From the NCBI GenBank assembly GCA_963556145.1, contig OY744472.1:186001-250000 (forward strand): a stretch of DNA of 64,000 bases, read 5' to 3'. The first letter of the stretch is position 1. Every line of letters starts with the position of its first letter. A program made the position numbers and the translations under genes. Shown in pieces: positions 11,111 to 22,757 of the stretch. The notes beneath the pieces were generated by a model. It saw nothing but the letters and a program-made list of their open reading frames with translations. It had not been told where the DNA came from and did not search any database. The stretch is from Hygrocybe punicea (taxonomy: Eukaryota > Basidiomycota > Agaricomycetes > Agaricales > Hygrophoraceae).

Positions 11111-14100
11111 TCAGTTGGGCAATCTCATTTTCAGGCATCCCAAGTCAGTTGGTAATATCTTGCTGAATGCCCTGTCCACTACTGCTGGAGCAAGTGGGTG
11201 ACGTGGCATTGGGGTGGGTGTCGAAGTTGGCGAGGGTGGGAGTGAAGCTGAAAATAGGAGAGCACATGCTGCTAATGTGAAACCACAAGTGCAAGTCTCA
11301 AACTCTGAGGTAGGAATAGGGACTTTGGGTATCTTGAGCCCCTTTGAACGGAGTTCATGCAAACGAAGGAAGGCAGCACGAAGGTGCTTACAAGCGCCAC
11401 CACATTGAGCGAAGTCAGGGCATGTACAATGACCCATTCCACTCAGACTGAGCCAAATGGTGTAGACCGTTGGGTTGGCTTCATTTTCAAGAGCCAGTGC
11501 TGAATAGCAGGAAAACTGAAGCGCTTGGTTTTCAGGGATGAAATCAGGTGTGCTGATTTGATGACCATCTAAAATTCCTTGGGCGGCTTGATCTCAGCGT
11601 TTGTCAGATTCCAGATACAGGTAGAGCTGAGGGAGTGAGCGGGTACCAGGCTGAGAAAGGATGTTGAAACCACCCGGGAGTGTTTGTATTCGCTCTGTAA
11701 TTCTTTTTTTCTCAGCTCTCTCCATCTCCCACTGCTCGAAAATAGCAGGTACAATCTGTGTTACCAACGCATTGATCAACACATCAATTCGTAGCCTTCT
11801 TCCACCTCTCCTTCAATGTTTGAGATGCTTGTTTTTCAGGACCCCATTAAACGACTCTAGGTGGTTCATTGTAGGCAGTACGGCATCGAATGGGCACTTC
11901 AGGATATTTGAAGCAACATGTCATCCATAATCTGACCAGCTCTTCCATAAAGTGTCAGTGGTCCAATAATCACGGAGGTAATCAAGATGAACCATGCCCT
12001 TCTGGGCAGCAGCCGTCTCCACCTCCTCCCCATCCAAATTTAGTCTTTCTGCCTGAATGAGCGCTCGAGCTATCTCAATATTTGTTGTCCTCACAAGAGC
12101 GTCTTCCAATCGACCCATCCGCAGACAAATTCTTGCGAAAGGTGGTGATTTCCCTTTTATCTCCTTGTTTCGGTGGTTTCTCCAGGACTGACGGAGGTGG
12201 AATTTACAGATCAAGAGCCAGATATGTGGGAAAACCCAGAGAAGGGCTCCTCTTTCCATAAGGTCAGTATCAGTGATTGCAACAAGTGTGAGAAATTCCT
12301 GGCCGTCTCTGGAAGTGCCAAGTGAAAGCTTCCACTTCTGGAGAAGATGTGTGATTATTTTGGTATTATAGCCTGAGGACGTTGTAGAGACTCGATGTCC
12401 CTCTGAGTCCGTATCGTCAATATATCACAAATCCAGACAAACCCACTGCCTCCATTCAACTCACATTCAAACCCGATGTAACCCAACGTAACCCAACGTG
12501 ATGTGACCCGACGTGACCGACGTGACCCGACGTATGCCGCTTCGTCACAGCCGCTTTCGGACCAAATCCAGCAGCCTCAGAAGCCCCGGAGTTCTAATTA
12601 TAGGAGATGGATCTCATCAGACTCGATCCCCGACTTCGGATTTACCTTATTTGTGCATCCCCTCGTCCTTTCAGAGATATGTAGGACATTTCACATATTT
12701 TTCATGGATATTCGTTTTCCCCTCCATGTTCCTGTCTTCATCGCTTTGCAACCCCCCTTTCCACATCCCCATTCCAACCTTTCTTTGTAGCTTGCCATCG
12801 GCCAAAATAGACATGTTCGAAAGTAGCTACACACACATGTACTATAAAAACGGTCCCCGACGACCGTACAAAAAGAGATACCCTTAGTCCCTGTTTTCAT
12901 ATAGTCAGAATCTTCTTTAATCCCTTCAAATGCTCATCCACGTAGATCCTTAGCTTTTTGTAGTTCACTTTATCGTCTTTATTGATTGTTTCTATTATTT
13001 GTTCATCGTTTCCGACCTGACCCGACCCGACCCACCGTACCCGACATCGTCGGCATCGTCGGGTTCTTCATTATTCATCCATTTTCACTCCGTTCATCGC
13101 CGGAATTATTATTATTAGTCCAGTTTTATGCGGCGGCTTTATATTTCACTTACATCCCCTTCCTTTTACTACTATCCCCGACACTGACTTATCCACCGTC
13201 ACTTCTACACTGACACCCTCAGGCTAGGATCATTCTTTCTCTTTATTGTTCCGAAGCCACCAAGAACCCGCATCTACAACGTCTGTTGGTTCCCAGAGGG
13301 TGCTGAAAAAAGGAGGAATGCAAGAGGAACTCCTCTACGTTCTTCATCGAGACCCATGAGAATGAAGAGTAGAATCTTTTTGTCACATATGCCAAAGGTT
13401 CCGTCCAATATGATTTGAGATTGGTGCCCATACTTCCACGAATCCTCTCTCATCTCCTTCGTAGCTATACAGACTTGGAATCATTCCTCTTTTGTCGTTC
13501 GTGCTGAGTAGTGAAAGACTGCATTGGCAAGAATTTGATTGAATGCAGGGGACAATGGGTCAAGCCACGAATTAATATTGATGTGAGGTGCCTCTTCCAC
13601 TTTTACTCCAAGAAGACGGTGATATTGCCGGTACACTGTCCGAAAATCAGACTGTTGGAGAAGCCAGCGGTAATTGCCCCCCTGAGTTGGCTGTAGATTG
13701 TTCGGTTGGTCTTTGTACCCATGAGCTTTGTAAAGCTTTCGATTTTTGGCTTGAATATCATTCATTGACACCCCATCTCGCAACTGGGCAAGAGCTACAG
13801 CCTTGACAGAGGGATGGAGGGGCATATCAAACTTTCGCATAAGTACTGCTTCCTTACACACATCATTATGTTCCAAATAACCGCATACACGTAAAACATG
13901 TTGGGTGGCCATGACCGTGGTAATCTCCACATGTGCTATACACCCCGTGAACTCGAAGGGATTATGTCGGCGCTTCACACCATCCTGAGCATGGTCATAT
14001 CCACAATCACTGACAAAAGTTCCAATAAGTTTGAAGCATGATTTTATAAGTACTGACCATTGCAACAGGACACGCTTTTGAGAACCAAGACTCTTCCCAC

Positions 14101-14455
14101 CTGTCCGTTCCCATTTGATACTCCATCGGCTTCCCAGGCTCTCACACGCATCCAAATCAAGACCATGAGTGACCAATAGTGTCTTCACATCGGATTTACT
14201 CTGTTCATCCACAGTATAAATAAAATCTGCGACTGTATTGGATGCGTAAAGGTTCCGAGTCCTAAATTTGGTGATGTAGGTCGTCTGAGCATGATTAAGG
14301 GTGAGATGCTCATTATAGAGACGTGCTGCTTGGCTGCGTGCACCCAGTGAAGTTCTTTCACCTGCGGCTTGTTCAGGGGTGTAGTTGGCAAAACGCACTT
14401 GGTACTGTGCAGGACGGGGCTTGCCAGAACACGAGATTTTGGATCTTGAAGCCAT
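11111..14455 (-). pseudogene. MULE-type transposase with SWIM zinc finger, split by a solo LTR
   Basis: Start ATG at 14455 (MASRSKISCSG). The N-terminal part (14455-13482) has a DNA-binding-like region and the stretch SDCGYDHAQDGV. The reading continues on the other side of the LTR at 12383-13278: from PSGNQQ to SSGYNTKIITHLLQKWKL, then VAITDTDLMERGALL, the CKFHLRQSW block (about 12200) and, further on, VLPTMNHLESFNG. A C-terminal CTCPDFAQCGGACKHLRAAF (about 11430-11370) is a SWIM-type C-x-C-xn-C-x-H finger, the usual partner of MULE transposases. Besides the LTR insertion there are two in-frame TGA codons (11921-11923 and 11594-11596), each one C-to-T change from CGA. Stop at 11111. No terminal inverted repeat could be assigned. 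It is inactive as it stands. Confidence 0.8.
12383..13278 (+). mobile_element. Solo LTR (same family as the LTRs at 34.7 and 39.6 kb)
   Basis: An 896-bp sequence bounded by TGTAGAG and ATCTACA and flanked on both sides by ACGT (12379-12382 and 13279-13282), a 4-bp target-site duplication. It aligns along its whole length with the two 908-bp LTRs further right but is clearly more diverged. A TATAAAA box lies at 12843-12849. Taking it out with one ACGT restores the MULE reading frame. No internal sequence is present, so it is a solo LTR left by recombination. Confidence 0.9.
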
Positions 14456-14606
14456 TAGTTGTTGTGTCAAGTCAACATTAAATTTTTTATTACTGTCCTC
14501 CTTTACATTAATACTATGCTCCTAAGTCTAGGAACGCATCTGCGTCTAAACATGGCTATTTTTTTGTATCCGTTGCGTTCAAAGCTAACTGGCCTGCCAT
14601 GCTCTC
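14456..14606. other. Flank between the MULE gene and the fold-back element
   Basis: About 150 bp upstream of the MULE transposase start. It should contain the MULE promoter and perhaps its terminal repeat, but no matching inverted copy was found near 11.1 kb. Confidence 0.3.
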
Positions 14607-16070
14607 CATCAGTAAAACCTGATATTACTTAACTTTGTCTTAGGGTGTCTTAGTGCATCTTGATCTTCTTAAAATTTGTAATTACAGCCGTTTTAGTAAT
14701 TCATGGCAGTAACTGGATTTTTTTTCATCAATTGAGAAATTTGGACTTAATGGAATTTCCAGTGCTGAATCTTGTATCTCATGAAATACTGTATGGATTG
14801 AGATGGTTATAGAGGGAAGGTTGTACTATTTCTTAAGGGCTATCTACTCCTATCATTACATTTAGACAATATTTAGTGTCTGGTGACTTGTGGATGAAAC
14901 AAAAGGTAAACCAGTACTTTTCGACTCCCAAAATGATATTGTCAAATTATGGTATCAAATGAGCTCATATGCAAAAGATTAGAGGGAACAACTTATTCAA
15001 TTTTTCAAGGGCTAGAAGTACAAATACCGTGTTTTCCTTCATTTTTGTCCTTGGAGCCAACATTTAGAATTCATGTAATATTTCAAGACTGATGCAGACA
15101 AACATAGTACAGATGCAATGTTGGCTCCAAGGACAAAAATGAAGGAAAACACGGTATTTGTACTTCTAGCCCTTGAAAAATTGAATAAGTTGTTCCCTCT
15201 AATCTTTTGCATATGAGCTCATTTGATACCATAATTTGACAATATCATTTTGGGAGTCGAAAAGTACTGGTTTACCTTTTGTTTCATCCACAAGTCACCA
15301 GACACTAAATATTGTCTAAATGTAATGATAGGAGTAGATAGCCCTTAAGAAATAGTACAACTTTCCCTCTATAACCATCTCAATCCATACAGTATTTCAT
15401 GAGATACAAGAATCAGCACTGGAAATTCCAATAAGTCCAAATTTCTCAATTGATGAAAAAAAATCCAGTTACTGCCATGAATTACTAAAACGGCTGTAAG
15501 ATGATCAAGAAACTGTACCTACTTAGGCCAAGACAAATTTTCTTAATTTGTCTTAATTGTAAAAAAAGTTGAGGTAGGAGAAATGTGAGTTGATGGCTTG
15601 AAAAAGCCTTTGTCTTGGTAGAATTTGCACATTTTAGGTAGAGATAGTGATGAAAATTGGACTGCTTACAAGCAGTATAAAATTGGGATTAAGACCGACT
15701 AGACAATTAAGACAATCTAAGAGATTAAGACTTCCCACATGACAATTTTACCTTTTAGTTGAGTTGGTGTCTTAATGTCTTAATTGTCTTAGTCGGTCTT
15801 AATCCCAATTTTATACTGCTTGTAAGCAGTCCAATTTTCATCACTATCTCTACCTAAAATGTGCAAATTCTACCAAGACAAAGGCTTTTTCAAGCCATCA
15901 ACTCACATTTCTCCTACCTCAACTTTTTTTACAATTAAGACAAATTAAGAAAATTTGTCTTGGCCCAAGTAGGTACAGTTTCTTGATCATCTTAATTACA
16001 AAATTTAAGAAGATCAAGATGCACTAAGACACCCTAAGACAAAATTAAGTAATATCAGGTTTTCCTGATG
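14607..16070. mobile_element. Long fold-back (palindromic) element, probably a non-autonomous DNA transposon
   Basis: The left arm begins about 14607 (CATCAGTAAAACCTGATATT) and runs to 15063. After a 54-bp loop (15064-15117) the right arm repeats it in reverse complement and ends about 16070 (AATATCAGGTTTTCCTGATG). The arms are nearly identical over more than 400 bp. The right arm is interrupted by a second palindromic element at 15499-15992; without it the element would be about 970 bp. No coding sequence. The outer boundaries are approximate and no clear target-site duplication was found. Confidence 0.88.
15499..15992. mobile_element. Nested fold-back MITE with TA target duplication
   Basis: A 494-bp element begins AGATGATCAAGAAACTGTAC and ends with the reverse complement of that sequence. 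The arms pair almost throughout (about 15499-15717 with 15775-15992). It is flanked by TA on both sides (15497-15498 and 15993-15994). Removing it with one TA restores the symmetry of the outer element's right arm against its left arm (GGCTGTAATTACAAA). The TA duplication is the hallmark of Tc1/mariner-type transposition, so it is probably a MITE moved by such an enzyme. No coding capacity. Confidence 0.9.
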
Positions 16071-16388
16071 ACTCGTGTTTGCCCATTCTCAACGTTGACT
16101 AAGTTTGAGTGATGTGGTCCCTGCTTGTGCACGTGTGGGTAGTGCTCGCCGGGGGGCGGTTTGAGGCAGAGAAGGCGGGTGTTGCGCGAGGCTTGAAAGC
16201 CGAGTTTATTTTCATTATTTTTATTTGGGAACGTTCGAGATCATCTAAGATCTTGTATCTATTTTGGGGTTATTGATCTGATGGGATCTTGTTCTGCAAA
16301 AGGCAGGTCGTTGGGTCTGCTCTACCTCCCCCGAGATTGGGACAGTTTAACCGCATGAGCCTCTCAGGAGGGTGGAAAGGCCATTAGC
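16071..16388 (+). promoter_or_regulatory. 5-prime region of the BTB-TLDc gene
   Basis: Gene-free stretch before ATG 16389. It includes a CACGTG motif (about 16130) and a GC-rich patch GCCGGGGGGCGG (16149-16160) next to low-complexity AT. No obvious TATA box at a usual distance. It starts right at the end of the fold-back element, so the gene's promoter directly abuts a transposon. Confidence 0.35.
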
Positions 16389-18044
16389 ATGCCCCAGCTC
16401 AAATCCCGCACCTATGCCTCCGGCTCCATAAAGCTTTCCGAAGACTTGGCCATGCTCGTCAACAACCCCGATGGCAGCGATATTCGCTTTTTGTTGGGCG
16501 GCTCTGAACCGGCGACAGCTTCCAACTTGAAGACGCACAGGCCCACCGAGCCAGTCACGATGTACGGACATTCGCCTATCCTTCGCTACCGCTCCAAATA
16601 CTTCGACTCGATGCTCTGTAATGACTGGATGGAGCAGTCCGACGGTGTGATCCGCAAACCCAACATCTCACACATAACATTTCATGCCGTCCTGCACTAC
16701 ATCTACACTGGCAACGTCAACGTCGATGATCTTGCACTTCTTGATCTGATCGCTGCCGCCGAAGAGATGGAATTGCGAGAGCTGAGTGAAGGTTGCCAAG
16801 CCAAGGTCGTGGAGGTGTTGAATCAGGTTATGTCGAATGAGGAGGAGGACGAGAATGCCGATGATAAAGAGCCGAAGCACCTTCCACTCAACCTTGCCAT
16901 CCACAAGTTCCTCATCCCTGGCCTAACCCTTGCACGTCAGCATACACTTTCCGAATTCTTCCAAGAACTTCTCGACTTTACTTTCGCCAACATCGGAACA
17001 ATCCTCAATTCCACAGACCTGCTCTCCGCGTTCCTCAATAAGATTCCTCCTCAAATCATCAAGCAGATCCTCGCTTCTGACTTGCTCCCTTTAACGGAGT
17101 TTGACGCATGGGAGTTAGCCTTGAACTGGGCGTGCCATCAAACTAACGTCCTGAAACCCATGGTTGAGTCGCAATTGAAGATGAACGCCACCAACGAGGA
17201 CGACACGGACATTAACTCTGAGGCGGTCAGCAAGGGCGGTGTGGTGGAAGGGGTCGACAAGCCACTCATCTCGGCCGAACAGCTCGATATTCTGAAGGCC
17301 AACCTTATCCACCTGACCCCAGCGATCCGCTTCAGCCTCATGGAGCCAGAGCACTACGCACGCACAACCGAGGCCCTCATGTTCTTCTTGCCACCGCGCC
17401 AGTATATCCAGCTCCAACGTTTCTTCTCTCAGCGGGACAAGAATCTGCCTTTCGAGTCCCCAAGGTCCCCCAAACAATTTTTGATTAAGACCAAGGGTAA
17501 AATTGTCAACGATGGTGGTTGGTGGGTGCTTCTGAAGAAGTGGATTTTTGAAGCCAACATCATCTCCGGGTGTCGTTCATCTGCGGATCTGAATTTCAAT
17601 CTTCTGCACCAAGCGTCAACTCACGGCTTCCGGGCGTCCACCTTCCATGAACGGTGCGACAACCAAGGCCCTACGCTTGTGCTCGTGAAGAACGCAAATG
17701 GGCGTATCTTCGGCGGGGTCAATTTCAACTCATGGACATCGCTTAGTACCTACTCCCGGTTCGACAACAACTTCTTATTCGCGTTGACGGATGGCCAGCA
17801 CTCAGCTTTGTTTAGAATCACGCAGAACCATAATAATGCCGCTTACAACGATGCAAATTATGGGCCCACTTTCGGTGGTGGGCACGATTTACACATATGC
17901 GATAATTCAAACTCTCCGAATCCAAATTCATACAGCAATCTAGGTCATACTTATACTGGTCCCGGTGCTTCGGGTTCTACCCTCGCTGGGGTCAATAGGT
18001 TCGTAGTCGCAGACTACGAGGTGTTTGCTGTTCTTAAAAAGTGA
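16389..18044 (+). CDS. BTB-TLDc domain protein
   Basis: A single uninterrupted 551-codon frame without apparent introns. Residues about 17-150 form a BTB/POZ-like domain: DIRFLLGG near the start, ILRYRSKYFDSML, HYIYTGNVNVDDL. Residues about 170-320 are a helical BACK-like linker with an acidic low-complexity patch. Residues about 355-551 form a TLDc domain: LLHQASTHGFRASTFHERCD, GRIFGGVNFNSW, FLFALTDG, FGGGHDLHICDNSN and a C-terminal VADYEVFAVLKK. BTB proteins often link substrates to Cul3 ubiquitin ligases. TLDc domains are tied to oxidative-stress protection and, in some proteins, V-ATPase regulation. The exact role here is unknown. Base composition and lack of decay contrast with the surrounding repeats, so this is probably a functional gene. 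The first ATG follows an in-frame stop and fits the BTB start. Confidence 0.9.
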   Translation: MPQLKSRTYASGSIKLSEDLAMLVNNPDGSDIRFLLGGSEPATASNLKTHRPTEPVTMYGHSPILRYRSKYFDSMLCNDWMEQSDGVIRKPNISHITFHAVLHYIYTGNVNVDDLALLDLIAAAEEMELRELSEGCQAKVVEVLNQVMSNEEEDENADDKEPKHLPLNLAIHKFLIPGLTLARQHTLSEFFQELLDFTFANIGTILNSTDLLSAFLNKIPPQIIKQILASDLLPLTEFDAWELALNWACHQTNVLKPMVESQLKMNATNEDDTDINSEAVSKGGVVEGVDKPLISAEQLDILKANLIHLTPAIRFSLMEPEHYARTTEALMFFLPPRQYIQLQRFFSQRDKNLPFESPRSPKQFLIKTKGKIVNDGGWWVLLKKWIFEANIISGCRSSADLNFNLLHQASTHGFRASTFHERCDNQGPTLVLVKNANGRIFGGVNFNSWTSLSTYSRFDNNFLFALTDGQHSALFRITQNHNNAAYNDANYGPTFGGGHDLHICDNSNSPNPNSYSNLGHTYTGPGASGSTLAGVNRFVVADYEVFAVLKK

Positions 18045-18645
18045 GGTGGAAGGGAGCTGGCAACATGAGAGGATTTATAATTGTAAGGGCGTTTATTAGT
18101 TGAAATCTTCAACACTTTCTTTGTTGACAGTGCGTCCAACCCATGCATGCTTCTGTAGTATTGTATGCCACATAATTCTCTATTTTAGTAGTGGTTGATA
18201 GTAACAACCCAAGTGGTCCATGCAATAAACGGTGCGGTCATCTTCAGTGCAAAGCTCTCAGAATCGTTGAGGTTGTTGGCATAGTTTTCATATTTGGCAA
18301 CCTAAAATGGGCGAAGTCGATCCGAAGTACTATTGTAGAATGAGAATGTTCCTGAGGCTTGGACTGTGCGGTGAATGGGACAAACTGCATACAAAGCTTC
18401 ATATACCGAGAAAACATGACTGTATCATTTGCGTCTTACCTCTGATCGCCAGCGCAACTGCACATTCGATCTTCTCCACTTGCAGCGGTTATACGATGGC
18501 GAGAACTTGTAAATTATTTCAAGATCCTGTGTTGGACCTGCGATGGTTATCCTCATTTCCCACACTTCTCAGCACAACGCCAGCTGAGCGCTGAGCGCTG
18601 ATCTCTGGCACGAGAGGCTGACGTCAAATATAGAAGAGCCCTGGT
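18045..18645. other. Downstream flank of the BTB-TLDc gene
   Basis: Includes the probable 3-prime UTR. A short open frame (18307-18594) has no recognisable features. A duplicated GAGCGCTGAGCGCTGA lies at about 18586-18601. Nothing else seen. Confidence 0.4.
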
Positions 18646-20065
18646 ATGCGGGACTGTGACAATGTTCGACTACTATACTTCCTCTGCACAACTGATTCCC
18701 AGCGTAGCGATTTCAAAGGCCTCTTGTGTCCACCGACCTTGATTTTTCAACAAATATGCTCGGCGGATGACTGTGTATCATATTGTGAAGTATGGAGTGA
18801 GCATGGAGGTGGTGAGTTTTCTTCGGACTCCATCTGGCGATGCTTGACAGTTCCTGCTGCTCTGATCCTGATCTTGGAACTAAAATCGAATACCCCGCCT
18901 ACCGGACTCGGAGCTTTCAACATCCTATATCCACTCCATAAACTCGTAAGTCCATCCCTTAAGACCTTGGGCTTGGGCTATCAGCGTGCACGGGAAACCG
19001 TGGGGGTGGCTGCATCAGACTTCATAAAGTTGGTTCCTTCACCATCCGTCACGTAACTAAATTTTCGACACTGCGATATCTCCGACTTCGCAGACTAACT
19101 GTGGAACCCTTCGGCCCAACGAAATCGGGACCTGGGCTCGCGCAACTCTCCGTATTGGTCCTCTCCGCCAAGACAGATGTCACAACCTCATTCATCTGCC
19201 CATATCAGCTGTGAAGCGTGGCCCACGTAAATTTCGTATCTCAATCAGCTTCAGTACTTTCAGACATTGTCGCGCCATTGTTCCGCCTTCATTGGAAACC
19301 TTGGACGTTGCACACATCGACGACAAGTTCTATGGCTGTATCATAGGACATGCAGCACCTGATCCTGTTTGCGACACTTGAAAGTCCTTGACATGACGTT
19401 CAGTGGTTGCGATCTAGGAGATGACGAGCTGGAGCGGATGGCTCTGGCGTGGCCTTGTCTTTTCAAACACTCAAGTTGATGGCGCAGAACGAAGAAGCAG
19501 GGCCGTCACGAATAACTCGGATGGTACTCGTTCCCTTGTTAAAACACGGTCTGGATCTGTAAACACTGGATCTTCTGATTGATGCTACTGTCGTTGATTT
19601 CCCAGGGAAGGCATTGTTTCGAATCACAATATTAACGTCCTAGATTTGGGATATGCCTCTACCGAGGATTCGGCCGCTGTGACTAAGGACCAATCTATCT
19701 GTGTCTGGGACGAATCTGATGGGCTAGAAGACACCCATTATCAGTCTCTGTGGCACGAAGTACCGCGTCTGATCCTCTCGAAGCCTGGGCCCAACTCATC
19801 ATTGAACTCCAGCTTGTTCGGGACAAAATTCATAAGCGACCATGCTCCAACCTCTGGACGATGCTGCCGAAGATGCTGCAATCATAGTTCTATTGTCCTC
19901 GCCAACATCTGCATCTTCAGCAGCCGCTCTCATAGTTGTGAGTATGATAATGTTGATATCACGCAATCACGTTGCCCGAGGGGCCAGGATGGAATCAACA
20001 TTCTCAAAGACACTTCTCGCTGGCGTTGCCAATATACGAAGATTACTATAACGATACTTGACTAG
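18646..20065 (+). pseudogene. F-box/LRR-type gene relic
   Basis: Pieces in changing frames on the plus strand resemble the large fungal F-box/LRR-like family: LLCPPTLIF near 18730, FSGCDLGDDELERMALAWPC (about 19400-19460; the family usually has a similar DDDLERIALAWP motif), LLIDATVVDFPGKALFRI (about 19570-19625), and DLGYASTEDSAAV with SLWHEVPRLIL (19640-19780). Several stops and frameshifts separate them. F-box proteins are substrate adaptors of SCF ubiquitin ligases. This copy looks too broken to work. The assignment rests on short motifs and is tentative. Confidence 0.5.
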
Positions 20066-21967
20066 GTAGCACTCCTGGACAATAGTTTGAAGCGAAATAA
20101 ATGACTTTGCGGAAAGCAACAAAAAAACAAAGTCCAAACGCGGGGCAAGTTTCCAATACCCGCAAGAACATTATCTGGACATCACTTTTACGCTGGAGAT
20201 TGCTTCTTGCGACTTTGGGCTGTGCAAACATTGTTTCAGGTCCTATACCTGTCCATTGCGGAACTACTATAACCTGCGTACACATCCACGCTCACCACGA
20301 CTGAGCTTGGTGATCTCGAGGAGCGGCCCGGGTGTCGTCAATGGAATAACGATACTCCGAGTCGCACCCAGGGCCAGTACCTCCTGCGATTTCCTCAAAA
20401 GCACTCAATCCGTCTCCTCTGCACAACCTTCAACTCTCCATCACCCTTACCCAGCAACTTCTCGCAAGCTACCGGATGCTCCTCTTCGCAGTGCGCGGCG
20501 AGTGTTTTTGTGAGGGCATTGGTGGGGCAGCAAGCGAAGGTGGAGGGCGCATCCTGTTGGAATTGGAATTGGGTATGTGGAATTAGTTGTGTTTGCAAGG
20601 AAATTTAGAACACACAAACAACTTCGGCGGTGTCTTCGGTTTCTGTACTGGATGTACAGGAAATATAGATTCATGAATCCCTCTGCTTTTTTCGGATAGA
20701 GCAAGGAGATTCCTCCCTCGATGTTGTTATCAGACTTGCTAGCGTGAATGTCGGCTGTGAGGCTGTATCCACCTATGTGCGCCGTCCCATCACGACGAAC
20801 GAAAAGAACAACCGCAAAATGTTGGATGCACCTTCACGTTCAACTTTGGGCAAAACATCCGACTTGGAGATCACAGGCTCACAGTCAATACGCCTCGTCT
20901 TCCTCCGCCCCTGAAGCACCATCTCCATCAGGCACCCGCTTTCGTCCCCAAGCTTTCCCAGGCAAGTTGATATCCGCGATTGGACGTGGAGGAGAGAAAG
21001 GGGTTATGGTGCGCGAGGTTGGATTGTCAGTGGGTAACGTGAAATCAGTCAGCTTAAGGAGGCAGGGTTGGCTAAACTTGGCAAATTTCCCGCCAGAAAA
21101 CGTCTCTGAAATATCACCGTACACACCATTTGGCCCCAAAGATTGAACGGGCGAGGCCGCCGTACCAATGGCCCAACGCACTAGCACTCAGGCTCCCGCC
21201 GCTCAGCGTCCCCGATGATCTCAACTTTGCGGCGGAGGTTCTCGTCATAAAGTCCCCGAGTTTTGTCGCCCTAGAGGATCCCATCATAAAGCTATAGAAA
21301 GATAGCTCTGAAATGTGGGGCTTATGCGATCAGCACCGCGCCAGCCAAGTTTGAAGTAGTAGATACACCAACGCCAGCTGTGTCGCTGATATCCTGGAAC
21401 ACAGCCGAGGGATAAATTCGATGAAACGGAATCAAGCCGCTCTGCCCAGATCGAGAACAAGCTGACTTTGAGAACTTGCACGCGGGGATGTACACAGTAT
21501 ACACGACTCTGCTGAGTCGTATATGGTGGGGCGTTACTAGTATTTGTTCGAGGCTGATAGGTTCTTGCCGTACGCTTGGCTCATGTCAAGTTCGGTTTGG
21601 GAGCTATTTTTCATTTTGCGGAGGTTTCGGATAACAGTTCGCGAGCGCATCAAACGACGGAATGCGCCACGATCCCAAGGTGTGTGATGAAACACTTGTT
21701 GCATAAAATTCAATGGCGGTTGATGTAACCGCATCCAGGATCGGTTCACGAGCACTTGCGTATACGTACGGTTAATCCACAGATCTCCAGATAAGTGTCA
21801 GTCGTGTGGGAGGCTGAGGCTGAACGGCCATCAGCGCCCGGCGCCCATCAGAACAAGGTGTAAGTAATTATGACAGCAGCTGTTATTGTCCGTGTGAGTG
21901 TGTACAGCCTACTTAAAACCTAGCACAAACTTATCATTCACACCCTGAGGTATATTGTCCCCTCACA
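20066..21967. other. Region without a recognised gene
   Basis: Several short open frames occur on both strands. The longest are plus 20748-21146 and minus 21187-20885. The minus frame reads SLGPNGVYGDISETFSGGK and might be a real but unrecognised exon. No repeat structure was seen. The last 100 bp would hold the promoter of the cysteine-rich protein gene at 21968. Confidence 0.4.
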
Positions 21968-22601
21968 ATGTCCATGCGCTTGCTCGTGCTCGTCTTATCA
22001 GCAGCGATCGTCGTCGGTGCAGCCGATCCCTACCTGCTCTCTGGAGAGGTCGACCATCAACAAGTCTTAGCCCCGCCGTGCCCTCGCCCTGAGAAAGCAT
22101 GTGGAGGTTCTCCTGGACATCCGATCTGTTGTTGTTCGTGAAATTCATGGTTTTGCTTTAACAACCAACCAGATACATTTTCTGCACCACCAGCATCCCA
22201 TGATTTCTGCTGCGGTGAAGTTTGTTGTTGTGAGTACGCGACAACTTTACATCATCCGAAGCTAATTTTCCTCAATGAACATAGCGTTCGGATCTCTGTG
22301 TCAGGGGCCCAACTCTTGCCTTCCTTGCCACCGTTGTGGAACCACCTGCTGTCGTATGTTGGAATCAGACTGCATCGAAGCTCCAATAAGTTTTGAGCAT
22401 CACACTTTCTAGCGATTGGGCGCGTCTGTGTCAAGGCAAAATGTCTCGCCATCCCGCCGGCTACACACTTCCTTTGTGGTCGTGCCTGCTGTCGTACGTT
22501 TAATCAAACCTTTTATCCCACAATGTTAAGATGACAATGTAACATTATTCTATTCAGCCCACGGCAACGTTTGTGTCGATGGGGAATGTATTACCCCGTA
22601 A
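21968..22601 (+). CDS. Small secreted cysteine-rich protein, five exons
   Basis: Spliced exons 21968-22133, 22173-22229, 22285-22353, 22413-22493 and 22558-22601 total 417 nt and give 138 residues plus TAA. The start MSMRLLVLVLSAAIVVGA is a typical signal peptide. The mature part has 21 cysteines. Exons 1-4 each end in a Cys-Cys pair (PICC, GEVCC, GTTCC, GRACC) directly followed by a phase-1 intron whose donor is GTNNGT, and the last exon is HGNVCVDGECITP. Every intron ends in AG and all five pieces join in one frame, which is hard to get by chance. It is likely an extracellular disulphide-rich protein, perhaps an effector-like or wall-associated one. I do not recognise the family. The first donor (GTTCGT) is weak and is chosen by frame and by analogy with the others. 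Confidence 0.8.
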
Positions 22602-22757
22602 TCTTCACCGAGACGAAAACCCCCGCCCCTGAATTGTTGTTACTGGCCTGATTGACTGGAAACCGTTGCTTTTATCAATCGTGCAGCTTGAGTCTGAATG
22701 CTTCCCTTCTAGTCTGTGGTGTGCTTTCCATACGTCATGTAGTCATAGCGTAACTGA
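22602..22757. other. 3-prime flank of the cysteine-rich protein gene
   Basis: Short spacer between the stop codon and the next transposable element; nothing else seen. Confidence 0.3.
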
